Shown here: piece after piece, positions 13,621 through 27,890 of the stretch
Numbering within the stretch: the stretch's first letter is position 1
How the letters are laid out: each line of letters opens with the position of its first letter
NCBI GenBank assembly: GCA_964036275.1
Contig: CAXIWQ010000266.1
Coordinates: forward strand, 62,001 to 126,000
Length of the DNA: 64,000 bases
Origin: Litoditis marina
Taxonomy: Eukaryota; Nematoda; Chromadorea; Rhabditida; Rhabditidae
Reading direction: 5' to 3'
The notes under the pieces: generated by a model
Seen by the model: only the letters and a program-made list of their open reading frames with translations
What the model was told of the DNA's origin: nothing
Databases searched by the model: none
Program-made: the position numbers and the translations under genes

Positions 13621-16600
13621 GGTAAAAACCGCGTTAATTTGTCTTTTGTGGCTGTGCGCCACAGAATATAAAGTCGTATTAGGTTTTTGTAGCTGGGAGC
13701 AACAGATTTGATAGCCGTATGAAATGTTCTCTGTAACTGCAAGGCAAAGAGTCAATAACCGCGTTAATTTGTATTTTGTGGCTGTGCGCCACAGAATATA
13801 AAGTCGTATTATGTTTTTGTAGTTGGAAGCAACAGACTTGATAGCCGTATGATTTTTTTTTGTAGCTGCAAGTCAAAATGTCAATAACCGCGTTAATTCG
13901 TCTTTGTGGCTGTGCGCCTCAGAATAGATTGTCGTATTAGGTTTTTGTAGCTGGGAGCAACAGATTTGATAGCCGTATGAAATGTTCTCTGTAACTGCGA
14001 GGCAAAGAGTCAATAACCGCGTTAATTCGTCTTTTGTGGCTGTGCGCCACAGAATATATAGTCGTATTAGGTTTTTGTAGCTGGGAGCAACAAACTTGAT
14101 AGCCGTATGAACTTTTCTCTGTAGCTGCAAGCCAACAAGTCGATAACCGCGATAATTTGTATTTTGTGGCTGTGCGCCACAGAATAGATTGTCGTATTAG
14201 GTTTTTGTAGCTGGGAGCAACAGATTTGATAGCCGTATAAACTGTTCTCTGTAGCTGCAAGGCGAAGAGTCGATAACCGCGTCAATTCGTATTTTGTGGC
14301 TGTGCGCCACAGAATAGATAGTCGTATTAGGTTTTTGTAGCTGGGAGCAACATACTTGGTAGCCGTATAACCTTTTTCCTGTAGCTGCACGGCAAAGAGT
14401 CAATAACCGCGTTAATTTGTCTTTTGTGGCTGTGCGCCACAGAATAGATTGTCGTATTAGGTTTTTGTAGCTGGGAGCAACAGATTTGATAGCCGTATGA
14501 AATATTCTCTGTAACTGCGAGGCAAAGAGTCAATAACCGCGTTAATTCGTCTTTTGTGGCTGTGCGCCACAGAATATATAGTCGTATTAGGTTTTTGTAG
14601 CTGGGAGCAACAGACTTGATAGCCGTATGAACTGTTCTCTGTAGCTGCAAGGCAAAGAGTCGATAACCGCGTTAATTCGTATTTTGTGGCTGTGCGCCAC
14701 AGAATAGATAGTCGTATTAGGTTTTTTTAGCTGGGAGCAACATACTTGATAGCCGTATAACCTTTTTCCTGTAGCTGCACGGCAAAGAGTCAATAACCGC
14801 GTTAATTTGTCTTTTGTGGCTGTGCGCCACAGAATAGATTGTCGTATCAGGTTTTTGTAGCTGGGAGCAACAGACTTGATAGCCGTATGAACTTTTCTCT
14901 GTAGCTGCAAGCCAACAAGTCGATAACCGCGATAATTCGTATTTTGTGGCTGTGCGCCACAGAATAGATTGTCGTATTAGGTTTTTGTAGCTGGGAGCAA
15001 CAGACTTGATAGCCGTATGAACTCTTCTCTGTAGCTGCAAGGCAAAGAGTCGATAACCGCGTTAATTCGTATTTTGTGGCTGTGCGCCACAGAATAGATA
15101 GTCGTATTAGGTTTTTGTAGCTGGGAGCAACATATTTGATAGCCGTATAACCTTTTTCCTGTAGCTGCACGGCAAAGAGTCAATAACCGCGTTAATTTGT
15201 CTTTTGGGGCTGTGCGCCACAGAATATAAAGTCGTATTAGGTTTTTGTAGCTGGGAGCAACAGACTTGATAGCCGTATGAACTTTTTTCTGTAGCTGCAA
15301 GGCAAAGAGGTAATAACCGCGTTAATTTGTCTTTTGTGGCTGTGCGCCACAGAATAGATTGTCGTATCAGGTTTTTGTAGCTGGGAGCAACAGACTTGAT
15401 AGCCGTATGAACTTTTTTCTGTAGCTGCAAGGCAAAGAGGTAATAACCGCGTTAATTTGTCTTTTGTGGCTGTGCGCCATAGGATATAAAGTCGTATTAG
15501 GTTTTTGTAGCCATGAGCAACAGACTTGATAGCCGTATAAACTTTTTTTTGTAGCTGCAAGGCAAAGAGTCGATAACCGCGTTATATCGTATTTTGTGGC
15601 TGTGTGCCACAGAATAGATAGTTGTATTGGGTTTTTCTAGCTGGGAGCAACATACTTGATAGCCATATAAACTTTTTTCTGTAGCTGCACGGCAAAGAGT
15701 CAATAACCGCGTTAATTTGTCTTTTGTGGCTGTGCGCCACAGAATATAAAGTCGTATTAGGTTTTTGTAGCTGGGAGCAACAGACTTGATAGCCGTATAA
15801 ACTTTTTTTCTGTAGCTGCAAGGCAAAGAGATAATAACCGCGTTAATTTGTCTTTTGTGGCTGTGCGCCACAGAATATAAAGTCGTATTAGGTTTTTGTA
15901 GCTGGGAGCAACAGATTTGATAGCCGTATGAAATGTTCTCTGTAACTGCAAGGCAAAGAGTCAATAACCGCGTTAATTTGTATTTTGTGGCTGTGCGCCA
16001 CAGAATATAAAGTCGTATTATGTTTTTGTAGTTGGAAGCAACAGACTTGATAGCCGTATGATTTTTTTTTTGTAGCTGCAAGTCAAAATGTCAATAACCG
16101 CGTTAATTCGTCTTTGTGGCTGTGCGCCACAGAATAGATTGTCGTATTAGGTTTTTGTAGCTGGGAGCAACAGATTTGATAGCCGTATGAAATGTTCTCT
16201 GTAACTGCGAGGCAAAGAGTCAATAACCGCGTTAATTCGTCTTTTGTGGCTGTGCGCCACAGAATATATAGTCGTATTAGGTTTTTGTAGCTGGGAGCAA
16301 CAGACTTGATAGCCGTATGAACTTTTCTCTGTAGCTGCAAGCCAACAAGTCGATAACCGCGATAATTTGTATTTTGTGGCTGTGCGCCACAGAATAGATT
16401 GTCGTATTAGGTTTTTGTAGCTGGGAGCAACAGATTTGATAGCCGTATGAACTGTTCTCTGTAGCTGCAAGGCAAAGAGTCGATAACCGCGTCAATTCGT
16501 ATTTTGTGGCTGTGCGCCACAGAATAGATAGTCGTATTAAGTTTTTGTAGCTGGGAGCAACATACTTGGTAGCCGTATAACCTTTTTCCTGTAGCTGCAC

Positions 16601-19600
16601 GGCAAAGAGTCAATAACCGCGTTAATTTGTCTTTTGTGGCTGTGCGCCACAGAATATGAAGTCGTATTAGGTTTTTGTAGCTGGGAGCAACAGACTTGAT
16701 GGCCGTATGAACTTTTTTCTGTAGCTGCAAGGCAAAGAAGTAATAACCGCGTTAATTTGTCTTTTGTGGCTGTGCGCCACAGAATATATTGTCGTATCAG
16801 GTTTTTGTAGCTGGGAGCAACAGACTTGATAGCCGTATGAACTTTTCTCTGTAGCTGCAAGCCAACAAGTCGATAACCGCGATATTTCGTGTTTTGTGGC
16901 TGTGCGCCACAGAATAGATTGTCGTATTAGGTTTTTGTAGCTGGGAGCGACAGATTTGATAGCCGTATGAACTGTTCTCTGTAGCTGCAAGGCAAAGAGT
17001 CGATAACCGCGTTAATTCGTATTTTGTGGCTGTGCGCCACAGAATAGATAGTCGTATCAGGTTTTTGTAGCTGGGAGCAACATACTTGATAGCCGTATAA
17101 CCTTTTTCCTGTAGCTGCACGGCAAAGAGTCAATAACCGCGTTAATTTGTCTTTTGTGGCTGTGCGCCACAGAATATAAATTCGTATTAGGTTTTTGTAG
17201 CTGGGAGCAACAGACTTGATAGCCGTATGAACTTTTTTCTGTAGCTGCAAGGCAAAGAGGTAATAACCGCGTTAATTTGTCTTTTGTGGCTGTGCGCCAC
17301 AGGATATAAAGTCGTATTAGGTTTTTGTAGCCATGAGCAACAGACTTGATAGCCGTATAAACTTTTTTCTGTAGCTGCAAGGCAAAGAGTCGATAACCGC
17401 GTTATATCGTATTTTGTGGCTGTGTGCCACAGAATAGATAGTTGTATTGGGTTTTTCTAGCTGGGAGCAACATACTTGATAGCCATATAAACTTTTTTCT
17501 GTAGCTGCACGGCAAAGAGTCAATAACCGCGTTAATTTGTCTTTTGTGGCTGTGCGCCACAGAATATAAAGTCGTATTAGGTTTTTGTAGCTGGGAGCAA
17601 CAGACTTGATAGCCGTATAAACTTTTATTCTGTAGCTGCAAGGCAAAGAGGTAATAACCGCGTTAATTTGTCTTTTGTGGCTGTGCGCCACAGAATATAA
17701 AGTCGTATTAGGTTTTTGTAGCTGGGAGCAACAGATTTGATAGCCGTATGAAATGTTCTCTGTAACTGCAAGGCAAAGAGTCAATAACCGCGTTAATTTG
17801 TATTTTGTGGCTGTGCGCCACAGAATATAAAGTCGTATTATGTTTTTGTAGTTGGAAGCAACAGACTTGATAGCCGTATGATTTTTTTTTGTAGCTGCAA
17901 GTCAAAATGTCAATAACCGCGTTAATTCGTCTTTGTGGCTGTGCGCCACAGAATATATTGTCGTATTAGGTTTTTGTAGCTGGGAGCAACAGATTTGATA
18001 GCCGTATGAAATGTTCTCTGTAACTGCGAGGCAAAGAGTCAATAACCGCGTTAATTCGTCTTTTGTGGCTGTGCGCCACAGAATATATAGTCGTATTAGG
18101 TTTTTGTAGCTGGGAGCAACAGACTTGATAGCCGTATGAACTTTTCTCTGTAGCTGCAAGCCAACAAGTCGATAACCGCGATAATTTGTATTTTGTGGCT
18201 GTGCGCCACAGAATAGATTGTCGTATTAGGTTTTTGTAGCTGGGAGCAACAGATTTGATAGCCGTATGAACTGTTCTCTGTAGCTGCAAGGCAAAGAGTC
18301 GATAACCGCGTCAATTCGTATTTTGTGGCTGTGCGCCACAGAATAGATAGTCGTATTAGGTTTTTGTAGCTGGGAGCAACATACTTGGTAGCCGTATAAC
18401 CTTTTTCCTGTAGCTGCACGGCAAAGAGTCAATAACCGCGTTAATTTGTCTTTTGTGGCTGTGCGCCACAGAATATAAAGTCGTATTAGGTTTTTGTAGC
18501 TGGGAGCAACAGACTTGATGGCCGTATGAACTTTTTTCTGTAGCTGCAAGGCAAAGAAGTAATAACCGCGTTAATTTGTCTTTTGTGGCTGTGCGCCACA
18601 GAATAGATTGTCGTATCAGGTTTTTGTAGCTGGGAGCAACAGACTTGATAGCCGTATGAACTTTTCTCTGTAGCTGCAAGCCAACAAGTCGATAACCGCG
18701 ATATTTCGTGTTTTGTGGCTGTGCGCCACAGAATAGATTGTCGTATTAGGTTTTTGTAGCTGGGAGCAACAGATTTGATAGCCGTATGAACTGTTCTCTG
18801 TAGCTGCAAGGCAAAGAGTCGATAACCGCGTTAATTCGTATTTTGTGGCTGTGCGCCACAGAATAGATAGTCGTATCAGGTTTTTGTAGCTGGGAGCAAC
18901 ATACTTGATAGCCGTATAACCTTTTTCCTGTAGCTGCACGGCAAAGAGTCAATAACCGCGTTAATTTGTGTCTTTTGTGGCTGTGCGCCACAGAATATAA
19001 AGTCGTATTAGGTTTTTGTAGCTGGGAGCAACAGACTTGATAGCCGTATGAACTTTTTTCTGTAGCTGCAAGGCAAAGAGGTAATAACCGCGTTAATTTG
19101 TCTTTTGTGGCTGTGCGCCACAGAATAGATTGTCGTATCAGGTTTTTGTAGCTGGGAGCAACAGACTTGATAGCCGTATGAACTTTTTTCTGTAGCTGCA
19201 AGGCAAAGAGGTAATAACCGCGTTAATTTGTCTTTTGTGGCTGTGCGCCACAGGATATAAAGTCGTATTAGGTTTTTGTAGCCATGAGCAACAGACTTGA
19301 TAGCCGTATAAACTTTTTTCTGTAGCTGCAAGGCAAAGAGTCGATAACCGCGTTATATCGTATTTTGGGGCTGTGTGCCACAGAATAGATAGTTGTATTG
19401 GGTTTTTCTAGCTGGGAGCAACATACTTGATAGCCATATAAACTTTTTTCTGTAGCTGCACGGCAAAGAGTCAATAACCGCGTTAATTTGTCTTTTGTGG
19501 CTGTGCGCCACAGAATATAAAGTCGTATTAGGTTTTTGTAGCTGGGAGCAACAGACTTGATAGCCGTATAAACTTTTTTTTCTGTAGCTGCAAGGCAAAG

Positions 19601-20565
19601 AGGTAATAACCGCGTTAATTTGTCTTTTGTGGCTGTGCGCCACAGAATATAAAGTCGTATTAGGTTTTTGTAGCTGGGAGCAACAGATTTGATAGCCGTA
19701 TGAAATGTTCTCTGTAACTGCAAGGCAAAGAGTCAATAACCGCGTTAATTTGTATTTTGTGGCTGTGCGCCACAGAATATAAAGTCGTATTATGTTTTTG
19801 TAGTTGGAAGCAACAGACTTGATAGCCGTATGATTTTTTTTGTAGCTGCAAGTCAAAATGTCAATAACCGCGTTAATTCGTCTTTGTGGCTGTGCGCCAC
19901 AGAATAGATTGTCGTATCAGGTTTTTGTAGCTGGGAGCAACAGACTTGATAGCCGTATGAACTTTTTTCTGTAGCTGCAAGGCAAAGAGGTAATAACCGC
20001 GTTAATTTGTCTTTTGTGGCTGTGCGCCACAGGATATAAAGTCGTATTAGGTTTGTGTAGCCATGAGCAACAGACTTGATAGCCGTATAAACTTTTTTCT
20101 GTAGCTGCAAGGCAAAGAGTCGATAACCGCGTTATATCGTATTTTGTGGCTGTGTGCCACAGAATAGATACTTGTATTGGGTTTTTCTAGCTGGGAGCAA
20201 CATACTTGATAGCCATATAAACTTTTTTCTGTAGCTGCACGGCAAAGAGTCAATAACCGCGTTAATTTGTCTTTTGTGGCTGTGCGCCACAGAATATAAA
20301 GTCGTATTAGGTTTTTGTAGCTGGGAGCAACAGACTTGATAGCCGTATAAACTTTTTTCTGTAGCTGCAAGGCAAAGAGGTAATAACCGCGTTAATTTGT
20401 CTTTTGTGGCTGTGCGCCACAGAATATAAAGTCGTATTAGGTTTTTGTAGTTGGAAGCAACAGACTTGATAGCCGTATGATTTTTTTTTGTAGCTGCAAG
20501 GCAAAGAGGTAATAACCGCGTTAATTTGTCTTTTGTGGCTGTGCGCCACAGGATATAAAGTCGTA

Positions 20566-23500
20566 TTAGGTTTTTGTAGCCATGAGCAACAGACTTGATA
20601 GCCGTATAAACTTTTTTCTGTAGCTGCAAGGCAAAGAGTCGATAACCGCGTTATATCGTATTTTGGGGCTGTGTGCCACAGAATAGATAGTTGTATTGGG
20701 TTTTTCTAGCTGGGAGCAACATACTTGATAGCCATATAAACTTTTTTCTGTAGCTGCACGGCAAAGAGTCAATAACCGCGTTAATTTGTCTTTTGTGGCT
20801 GTGCGCCACAGAATATAAAGTCGTATTAGGTTTTTGTAGCTGGGAGCAACAGACTTGATAGCCGTATAAACTTTTTTTCTGTAGCTGCGAGGCAAAGAGG
20901 TAATAACCGCGTTAATTTGTCTTTTGTGGCTGTGCGCCACAGAATATAAAGTCGTATTAGGTTTTTGTAGCTGGGAGCAACAGATTTGATAGCCGTATGA
21001 AATGTTCTCTGTAACTGCAAGGCAAAGAGTCAATAACCGCGTTAATTTGTATTTTGTGGCTGTGCGCCACAGAATATAAAGTCGTATTATGTTTTTGTAG
21101 TTGGAAGCAACAGACTTGATAGCCGTATGATTTTTTTTTTTGTAGCTGCAAGTCAAAATGTCAATAACCGCGTTAATTCGTCTTTGTGGCTGTGCGCCAC
21201 AGAATAGATTGTCGTATCAGGTTTTTGTAGCTGGGAGCAACAGACTTGATAGCCGTATGAACTTTTTTCTGTAGCTGCAAGGCAAAGAGGTAATAACCGC
21301 GTTAATTTGTCTTTTGTGGCTGTGCGCCACAGGATATAAAGTCGTATTAGGTTTTTGTAGCCATGAGCAACAGACTTGATAGCCGTATAAACTTTTTTCT
21401 GTAGCTGCAAGGCAAAGAGTCGATAACCGCGTTATATCGTATTTTGTGGCTGTGCGCCACAGAATAGATAGTCGTATCAGGTTTTTGTAGCTGGGAGCAA
21501 CATACTTGATAGCCGTATAACCTTTTTCCTGTAGCTGCACGGCAAAGAGTCAATAACCGCGTTAATTTGTGTCTTTTGTGGCTGTGCGCCACAGAATATA
21601 AAGTCGTATTAGGTTTTTGTAGCTGGGAGCAACAGACTTGATAGCCGTATGAACTTTTTTCTGTAGCTGCAAGGCAAAGAGGTAATAACCGCGTTAATTT
21701 GTCTTTTGTGGCTGTGCGCCACAGAATAGATTGTCGTATCAGGTTTTTGTAGCTGGGAGCAACAGACTTGATAGCCGTATGAACTTTTTTCTGTAGCTGC
21801 AAGGCAAAGAGGTATATATCAGGTTTTTGTAGCTATGTATCAGGTTTTTGTAGCTGGGAGCAACAGACTTGATAGCCGTATGAACTTTTTTCTGTAGCTG
21901 CAAGGCAAAGAGGTAATAAACGCGTTAATTTGTCTTTTGTGGCTGTGCGCCACAGGATATAAAGTCGTATTAGGTTTTTGTAGCCATGAGCAACAGACTT
22001 GATAGCCGTATAAACTTTTTTTCTGTAGCTGCAAGGCAAAGAGGTAATAACCGCGTTAATTTGTCTTTTGTGGCTGTGCGCCACAGAATAGATTGTCGTA
22101 TCAGGTTTTTGTAGCTGGGAGCAACAGACTTGATAGCCGTATGAACTTTTTTCTGTAGCTGCAAGGCAAAGAGGTAATAAACGCGTTAATTTGTCTTTTG
22201 TGGCTGTGCGCCACAGGATATAAAGTCGTATTAGGTTTTTGTAGCCATGAGCAACAGACTTGATAGCCGTATAAACTTTTTTTCTGTAGCTGCAAGGCAA
22301 AGAGGTAATAACCGCGTTAATTTGTCTTTTGTGGCTGTGCGCCACAGAATAGATTGTCGTATCAGGTTTTTGTAGCTGGGAGCAACAGACTTGATAGCCG
22401 TATGAACTTTTTTCTGTAGCTGCAAGGCAAAGAGGTAATAAACGCGTTAATTTGTCTTTTGTGGCTGTGCGCCACAGGATATAAAGTCGTATTAGGTTTT
22501 TGTAGCCATGAGCAACAGACTTGATAGCCGTATAAACTTTTTTTCTGTAGCTGCAAGGCAAAGAGGTAATAACCGCGTTAATTTGTCTTTTGTGGCTGTG
22601 CGCCACAGAATAGATTGTCGTATCAGGTTTTTGTAGCTGGGAGCAACAGACTTGATAGCCGTATGAACTTTTTTCTGTAGCTGCAAGGCAAAGAGGTAAT
22701 AAACGCGTTAATTTGTCTTTTGTGGCTGTGCGCCACAGGATATAAAGTCGTATTAGGTTTTTGTAGCCATGAGCAACAGACTTGATAGCCGTATAAACTT
22801 TTTTTCTGTAGCTGCAAGGTAAAGAGTCGATAACCGCGTTATATCGTATTTTGGGGCTGTGTGCCACAGAATAGATAGTTGTATTGGGGTTTTCTAGCTG
22901 GGAGCAACATACTTGATAGCCATATAAACTTTTTTCTGTAGCTGCACGGCAAAGAGTCAATAACCGCGTTAATTTGTCTTTTGTGGCTGTGCGCCACAGA
23001 ATATAAAGTCGTATTAGGTTTTTGTAGCTGGGAGCAACAGACTTGATAGCCGTATAAACTTTTTTTCTGTAGCTGCAAGGCAAAGAGGTAATAACCGCGT
23101 TAATTTGTCTTTTGTGGCTGTGCGCCACAGAATATAAAGTCGTATTAGGTTTTTGTAGCTGGGAGCAACAGATTTGATAGCCGTATGAAATGTTCTCTGT
23201 AACTGCAAGGCAAAGAGTCAATAACCGCGTTAATTTGTATTTTGTGGCTGTGCGCCACAGAATATAAAGTCGTATTATGTTTTTGTAGTTGAAAGCAACA
23301 GACTTGATAGCCGTATGATTTTTTTTTGTAGCTGCAAGTCAAAATGTCAATAACCGCGTTAATTCGTCTTTGTGGCTGTGCGCCACAGAATATATTGTCG
23401 TATCAGGTTTTTGTAGCTGGGAGCAACAGACTTGATAGCCGTATGAACTTTTTTCTGTAGCTGCAAGGCAAAGAGGTAATAACCGCGTTAATTTGTCTTT

Positions 23501-26500
23501 TGTGGCTGTGCGCCACAGGATATAAAGTCGTATTAGGTTTTTGTAGCCATGAGCAACAGACTTGATAGCCGTATAAACTTTTTTCTGTAGCTGCAAGGCA
23601 AAGAGTCGATAACCGCGTTATATCGTATTTTGTGGCTGTGTGCCACAGAATAGATAGTTGTATTGGGTTTTTCTAGCTGGGAACAACATACTTGATAGCC
23701 ATATAAACTTTTTTCTGTAGCTGCACGGCAAAGAGTCAATAACCGCGTTAATTTGTCGTTTGTGGCTGTGCGCCACAGAATATAAAGTCGTATTAGGTTT
23801 TTGTAGCTGGGAGCAACAGACTTGATAGCCGTATGAACTTTTTTCTGTAGCTGCAAGGCAAAGAGGTAATAACCGCGTTAATTTGTCTTTTGTGGCTGTG
23901 CGCCACAGGATATAAAGTCGTATTAGGTTTGTGTAGCCATGAGCAACAGACTTGATAGCCGTATAAACTTTTTTCTGTAGCTGCAAGGCAAAGAGTCGAT
24001 AACCGCGTTATATCGTATTTTGTGGCTGTGTGCCACAGAATAGATACTTGTATTGGGTTTTTCTAGCTGGGAGCAACATACTTGATAGCCATATAAACTT
24101 TTTTCTGTAGCTGCACGGCAAAGAGTCAATAACCGCGTTAATTTGTCTTTTGTGGCTGTGCGCCACAGAATATAAAGTCGTATTAGGTTTTTGTAGCTGG
24201 GAGCAACAGACTTGATAGCCGTATAAACTTTTTTCTGTAGCTGCAAGGCAAAGAGGTAATAACCGCGTTAATTTGTCTTTTGTGGCTGTGCGCCACAGAA
24301 TATAAAGTCGTATTAGGTTTTTGTAGTTGGAAGCAACAGACTTGATAGCCGTATGATTTTTTTTTGTAGCTGCAAGTCAAAATGTCAATAACCGCGTTAA
24401 TTCGTCTTTGCGGCTGTGCGCCACAGAATAGATTGTCGTATCAGGTTTTTGTAGCTGGGAGCAACAGACTTGATAGCCGTATGAACTTTTTTCTGTAGCT
24501 GCAAGGCAAAGAGGTAATAACCGCGTTAATTTGTCTTTTGTGGCTGTGCGCCACAGGATATAAAGTCGTATTAGGTTTTTGTAGCCATGAGCAACAGACT
24601 TGATAGCCGTATGAACTTTTTTCTGTAGCTGCAAGGCAAAGAGGTAATAACCGCGTTAATTTGTCTTTTGTGGCTGTGCGCCACAGGATATAAAGTCGTA
24701 TTAGGTTTTTGTAGCCATGAGCAACAGACTTGATAGCCGTATAAACTTTTTTCTGTAGCTGCAAGGCAAAGAGTCGATAACCGCGTTATATCGTATTTTG
24801 GGGCTGTGTGCCACAGAATAGATAGTTGTATTGGGTTTTTCTAGCTGGGAGCAACATACTTGATAGCCATATAAACTTTTTTCTGTAGCTGCACGGCAAA
24901 GAGTCAATAACCGCGTTAATTTGTCTTTTGTGGCTGTGCGCCACAGAATATAAAGTCGTATTAGGTTTTTGTAGCTGGGAGCAACAGACTTGATAGCCGT
25001 ATAAACTTTTTTTCTGTAGCTGCGAGGCAAAGAGGTAATAACCGCGTTAATTTGTCTTTTGTGGCTGTGCGCCACAGAATATAAAGTCGTATTAGGTTTT
25101 TGTAGCTGGGAGCAACAGATTTGATAGCCGTATGAAATGTTCTCTGTAACTGCAAGGCAAAGAGTCAATAACCGCGTTAATTTGTATTTTGTGGCTGTGC
25201 GCCACAGAATATAAAGTCGTATTATGTTTTTGTAGTTGGAAGCAACAGACTTGATAGCCGTATGATTTTTTTTTTTGTAGCTGCAAGTCAAAATGTCAAT
25301 AACCGCGTTAATTCGTCTTTGTGGCTGTGCGCCACAGAATAGATTGTCGTATCAGGTTTTTGTAGCTGGGAGCAACAGACTTGATAGCCGTATGAACTTT
25401 TTTCTGTAGCTGCAAGGCAAAGAGGTAATAACCGCGTTAATTTGTCTTTTGTGGCTGTGCGCCACAGGATATAAAGTCGTATTAGGTTTTTGTAGCCATG
25501 AGCAACAGACTTGATAGCCGTATAAACTTTTTTCTGTAGCTGCAAGGCAAAGAGTCGATAACCGCGTTATATCGTATTTTGTGGCTGTGCGCCACAGAAT
25601 AGATAGTCGTATCAGGTTTTTGTAGCTGGGAGCAACATACTTGATAGCCGTATAACCTTTTTCCTGTAGCTGCACGGCAAAGAGTCAATAACCGCGTTAA
25701 TTTGTGTCTTTTGTGGCTGTGCGCCACAGAATATAAAGTCGTATTAGGTTTTTGTAGCTGGGAGCAACAGACTTGATAGCCGTATGAACTTTTTTCTGTA
25801 GCTGCAAGGCAAAGAGGTAATAACCGCGTTAATTTGTCTTTTGTGGCTGTGCGCCACAGAATAGATTGTCGTATCAGGTTTTTGTAGCTGGGAGCAACAG
25901 ACTTGATAGCCGTATGAACTTTTTTCTGTAGCTGCAAGGCAAAGAGGTAATAAACGCGTTAATTTGTCTTTTGTGGCTGTGCGCCACAGGATATAAAGTC
26001 GTATTAGGTTTTTGTAGCCATGAGCAACAGACTTGATAGCCGTATAAACTTTTTTCTGTAGCTGCAAGGTAAAGAGTCGATAACCGCGTTATATCGTATT
26101 TTGGGGCTGTGTGCCACAGAATAGATAGTTGTATTGGGGTTTTCTAGCTGGGAGCAACATACTTGATAGCCATATAAACTTTTTTCTGTAGCTGCACGGC
26201 AAAGAGTCAATAACCGCGTTAATTTGTCTTTTGTGGCTGTGCGCCACAGAATATAAAGTCGTATTAGGTTTTTGTAGCTGGGAGCAACAGACTTGATAGC
26301 CGTATAAACTTTTTTTCTGTAGCTGCAAGGCAAAGAGGTAATAACCGCGTTAATTTGTCTTTTGTGGCTGTGCGCCACAGAATATAAAGTCGTATTAGGT
26401 TTTTGTAGCTGGGAGCAACAGATTTGATAGCCGTATGAAATGTTCTCTGTAACTGCAAGGCAAAGAGTCAATAACCGCGTTAATTTGTATTTTGTGGCTG

Positions 26501-27890
26501 TGCGCCACAGAATATAAAGTCGTATTATGTTTTTGTAGTTGGAAGCAACAGACTTGATAGCCGTATGATTTTTTTTTGTAGCTGCAAGTCAAAATGTCAA
26601 TAACCGCGTTAATTCGTCTTTGTGGCTGTGCGCCACAGAATATATTGTCGTATCAGGTTTTTGTAGCTGGGAGCAACAGACTTGATAGCCGTATGAACTT
26701 TTTTCTGTAGCTGCAAGGCAAAGAGGTAATAACCGCGTTAATTTGTCTTTTGTGGCTGTGCGCCACAGGATATAAAGTCGTATTAGGTTTTTGTAGCCAT
26801 GAGCAACAGACTTGATAGCCGTATAAACTTTTTTCTGTAGCTGCAAGGCAAAGAGTCGATAACCGCGTTATATCGTATTTTGTGGCTGTGTGCCACAGAA
26901 TAGATAGTTGTATTGGGTTTTTCTAGCTGGGAACAACATACTTGATAGCCATATAAACTTTTTTCTGTAGCTGCACGGCAAAGAGTCAATAACCGCGTTA
27001 ATTTGTCGTTTGTGGCTGTGCGCCACAGAATATAAAGTCGTATTAGGTTTTTGTAGCTGGGAGCAACAGACTTGATAGCCGTATGAACTTTTTTCTGTAG
27101 CTGCAAGGCAAAGAGGTAATAACCGCGTTAATTTGTCTTTTGTGGCTGTGCGCCACAGGATATAAAGTCGTATTAGGTTTGTGTAGCCATGAGCAACAGA
27201 CTTGATAGCCGTATAAACTTTTTTCTGTAGCTGCAAGGCAAAGAGTCGATAACCGCGTTATATCGTATTTTGTGGCTGTGTGCCACAGAATAGATACTTG
27301 TATTGGGTTTTTCTAGCTGGGAGCAACATACTTGATAGCCATATAAACTTTTTTCTGTAGCTGCACGGCAAAGAGTCAATAACCGCGTTAATTTGTCTTT
27401 TGTGGCTGTGCGCCACAGAATATAAAGTCGTATTAGGTTTTTGTAGCTGGGAGCAACAGACTTGATAGCCGTATAAACTTTTTTCTGTAGCTGCAAGGCA
27501 AAGAGGTAATAACCGCGTTAATTTGTCTTTTGTGGCTGTGCGCCACAGAATATAAAGTCGTATTAGGTTTTTGTAGTTGGAAGCAACAGACTTGATAGCC
27601 GTATGATTTTTTTTTGTAGCTGCAAGTCAAAATGTCAATAACCGCGTTAATTCGTCTTTGCGGCTGTGCGCCACAGAATAGATTGTCGTATCAGGTTTTT
27701 GTAGCTGGGAGCAACAGACTTGATAGCCGTATGAACTTTTTTCTGTAGCTGCAAGGCAAAGAGGTAATAACCGCGTTAATTTGTCTTTTGTGGCTGTGCG
27801 CCACAGGATATAAAGTCGTATTAGGTTTGTGTAGCCATGAGCAACAGACTTGATAGCCGTATGAACTTTTCTCGGTAGCTGCAAGCCAAC
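20566..27890. repeat. Large duplicated satellite block (copies about 4.1 and 3.2 kb)
   Basis: The sequence from about 20566 recurs at an offset of 4135 bp up to about 21814/25949. Beyond about 22700 the offset becomes 3250 bp and stays so to about 24640/27890. The 885-bp difference is an extra segment present only in the first copy (21815-22699). A 778-bp period follows at 27433-28662. Confidence 0.8.
21815..22699. repeat. 885-bp dimer expansion with scrambled junction
   Basis: Relative to its sister copy at 25950, this segment contains a broken 23-bp piece (21815-21837), in which the start of a monomer is repeated out of register, followed by a 261-bp dimer repeated about 3.3 times. The dimers are identical (frame starts at 21840, 22101, 22362 and 22623). 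Because 261 is divisible by three, one minus-strand frame stays open for 462 codons across it; this is an arithmetic effect, not a gene. Confidence 0.85.

Noticed and set aside
21833..23221. 462-codon minus-strand frame
   Set aside because: It exists only because the local 261-bp dimer is divisible by three; the same peptide is chopped by stops elsewhere in the array.
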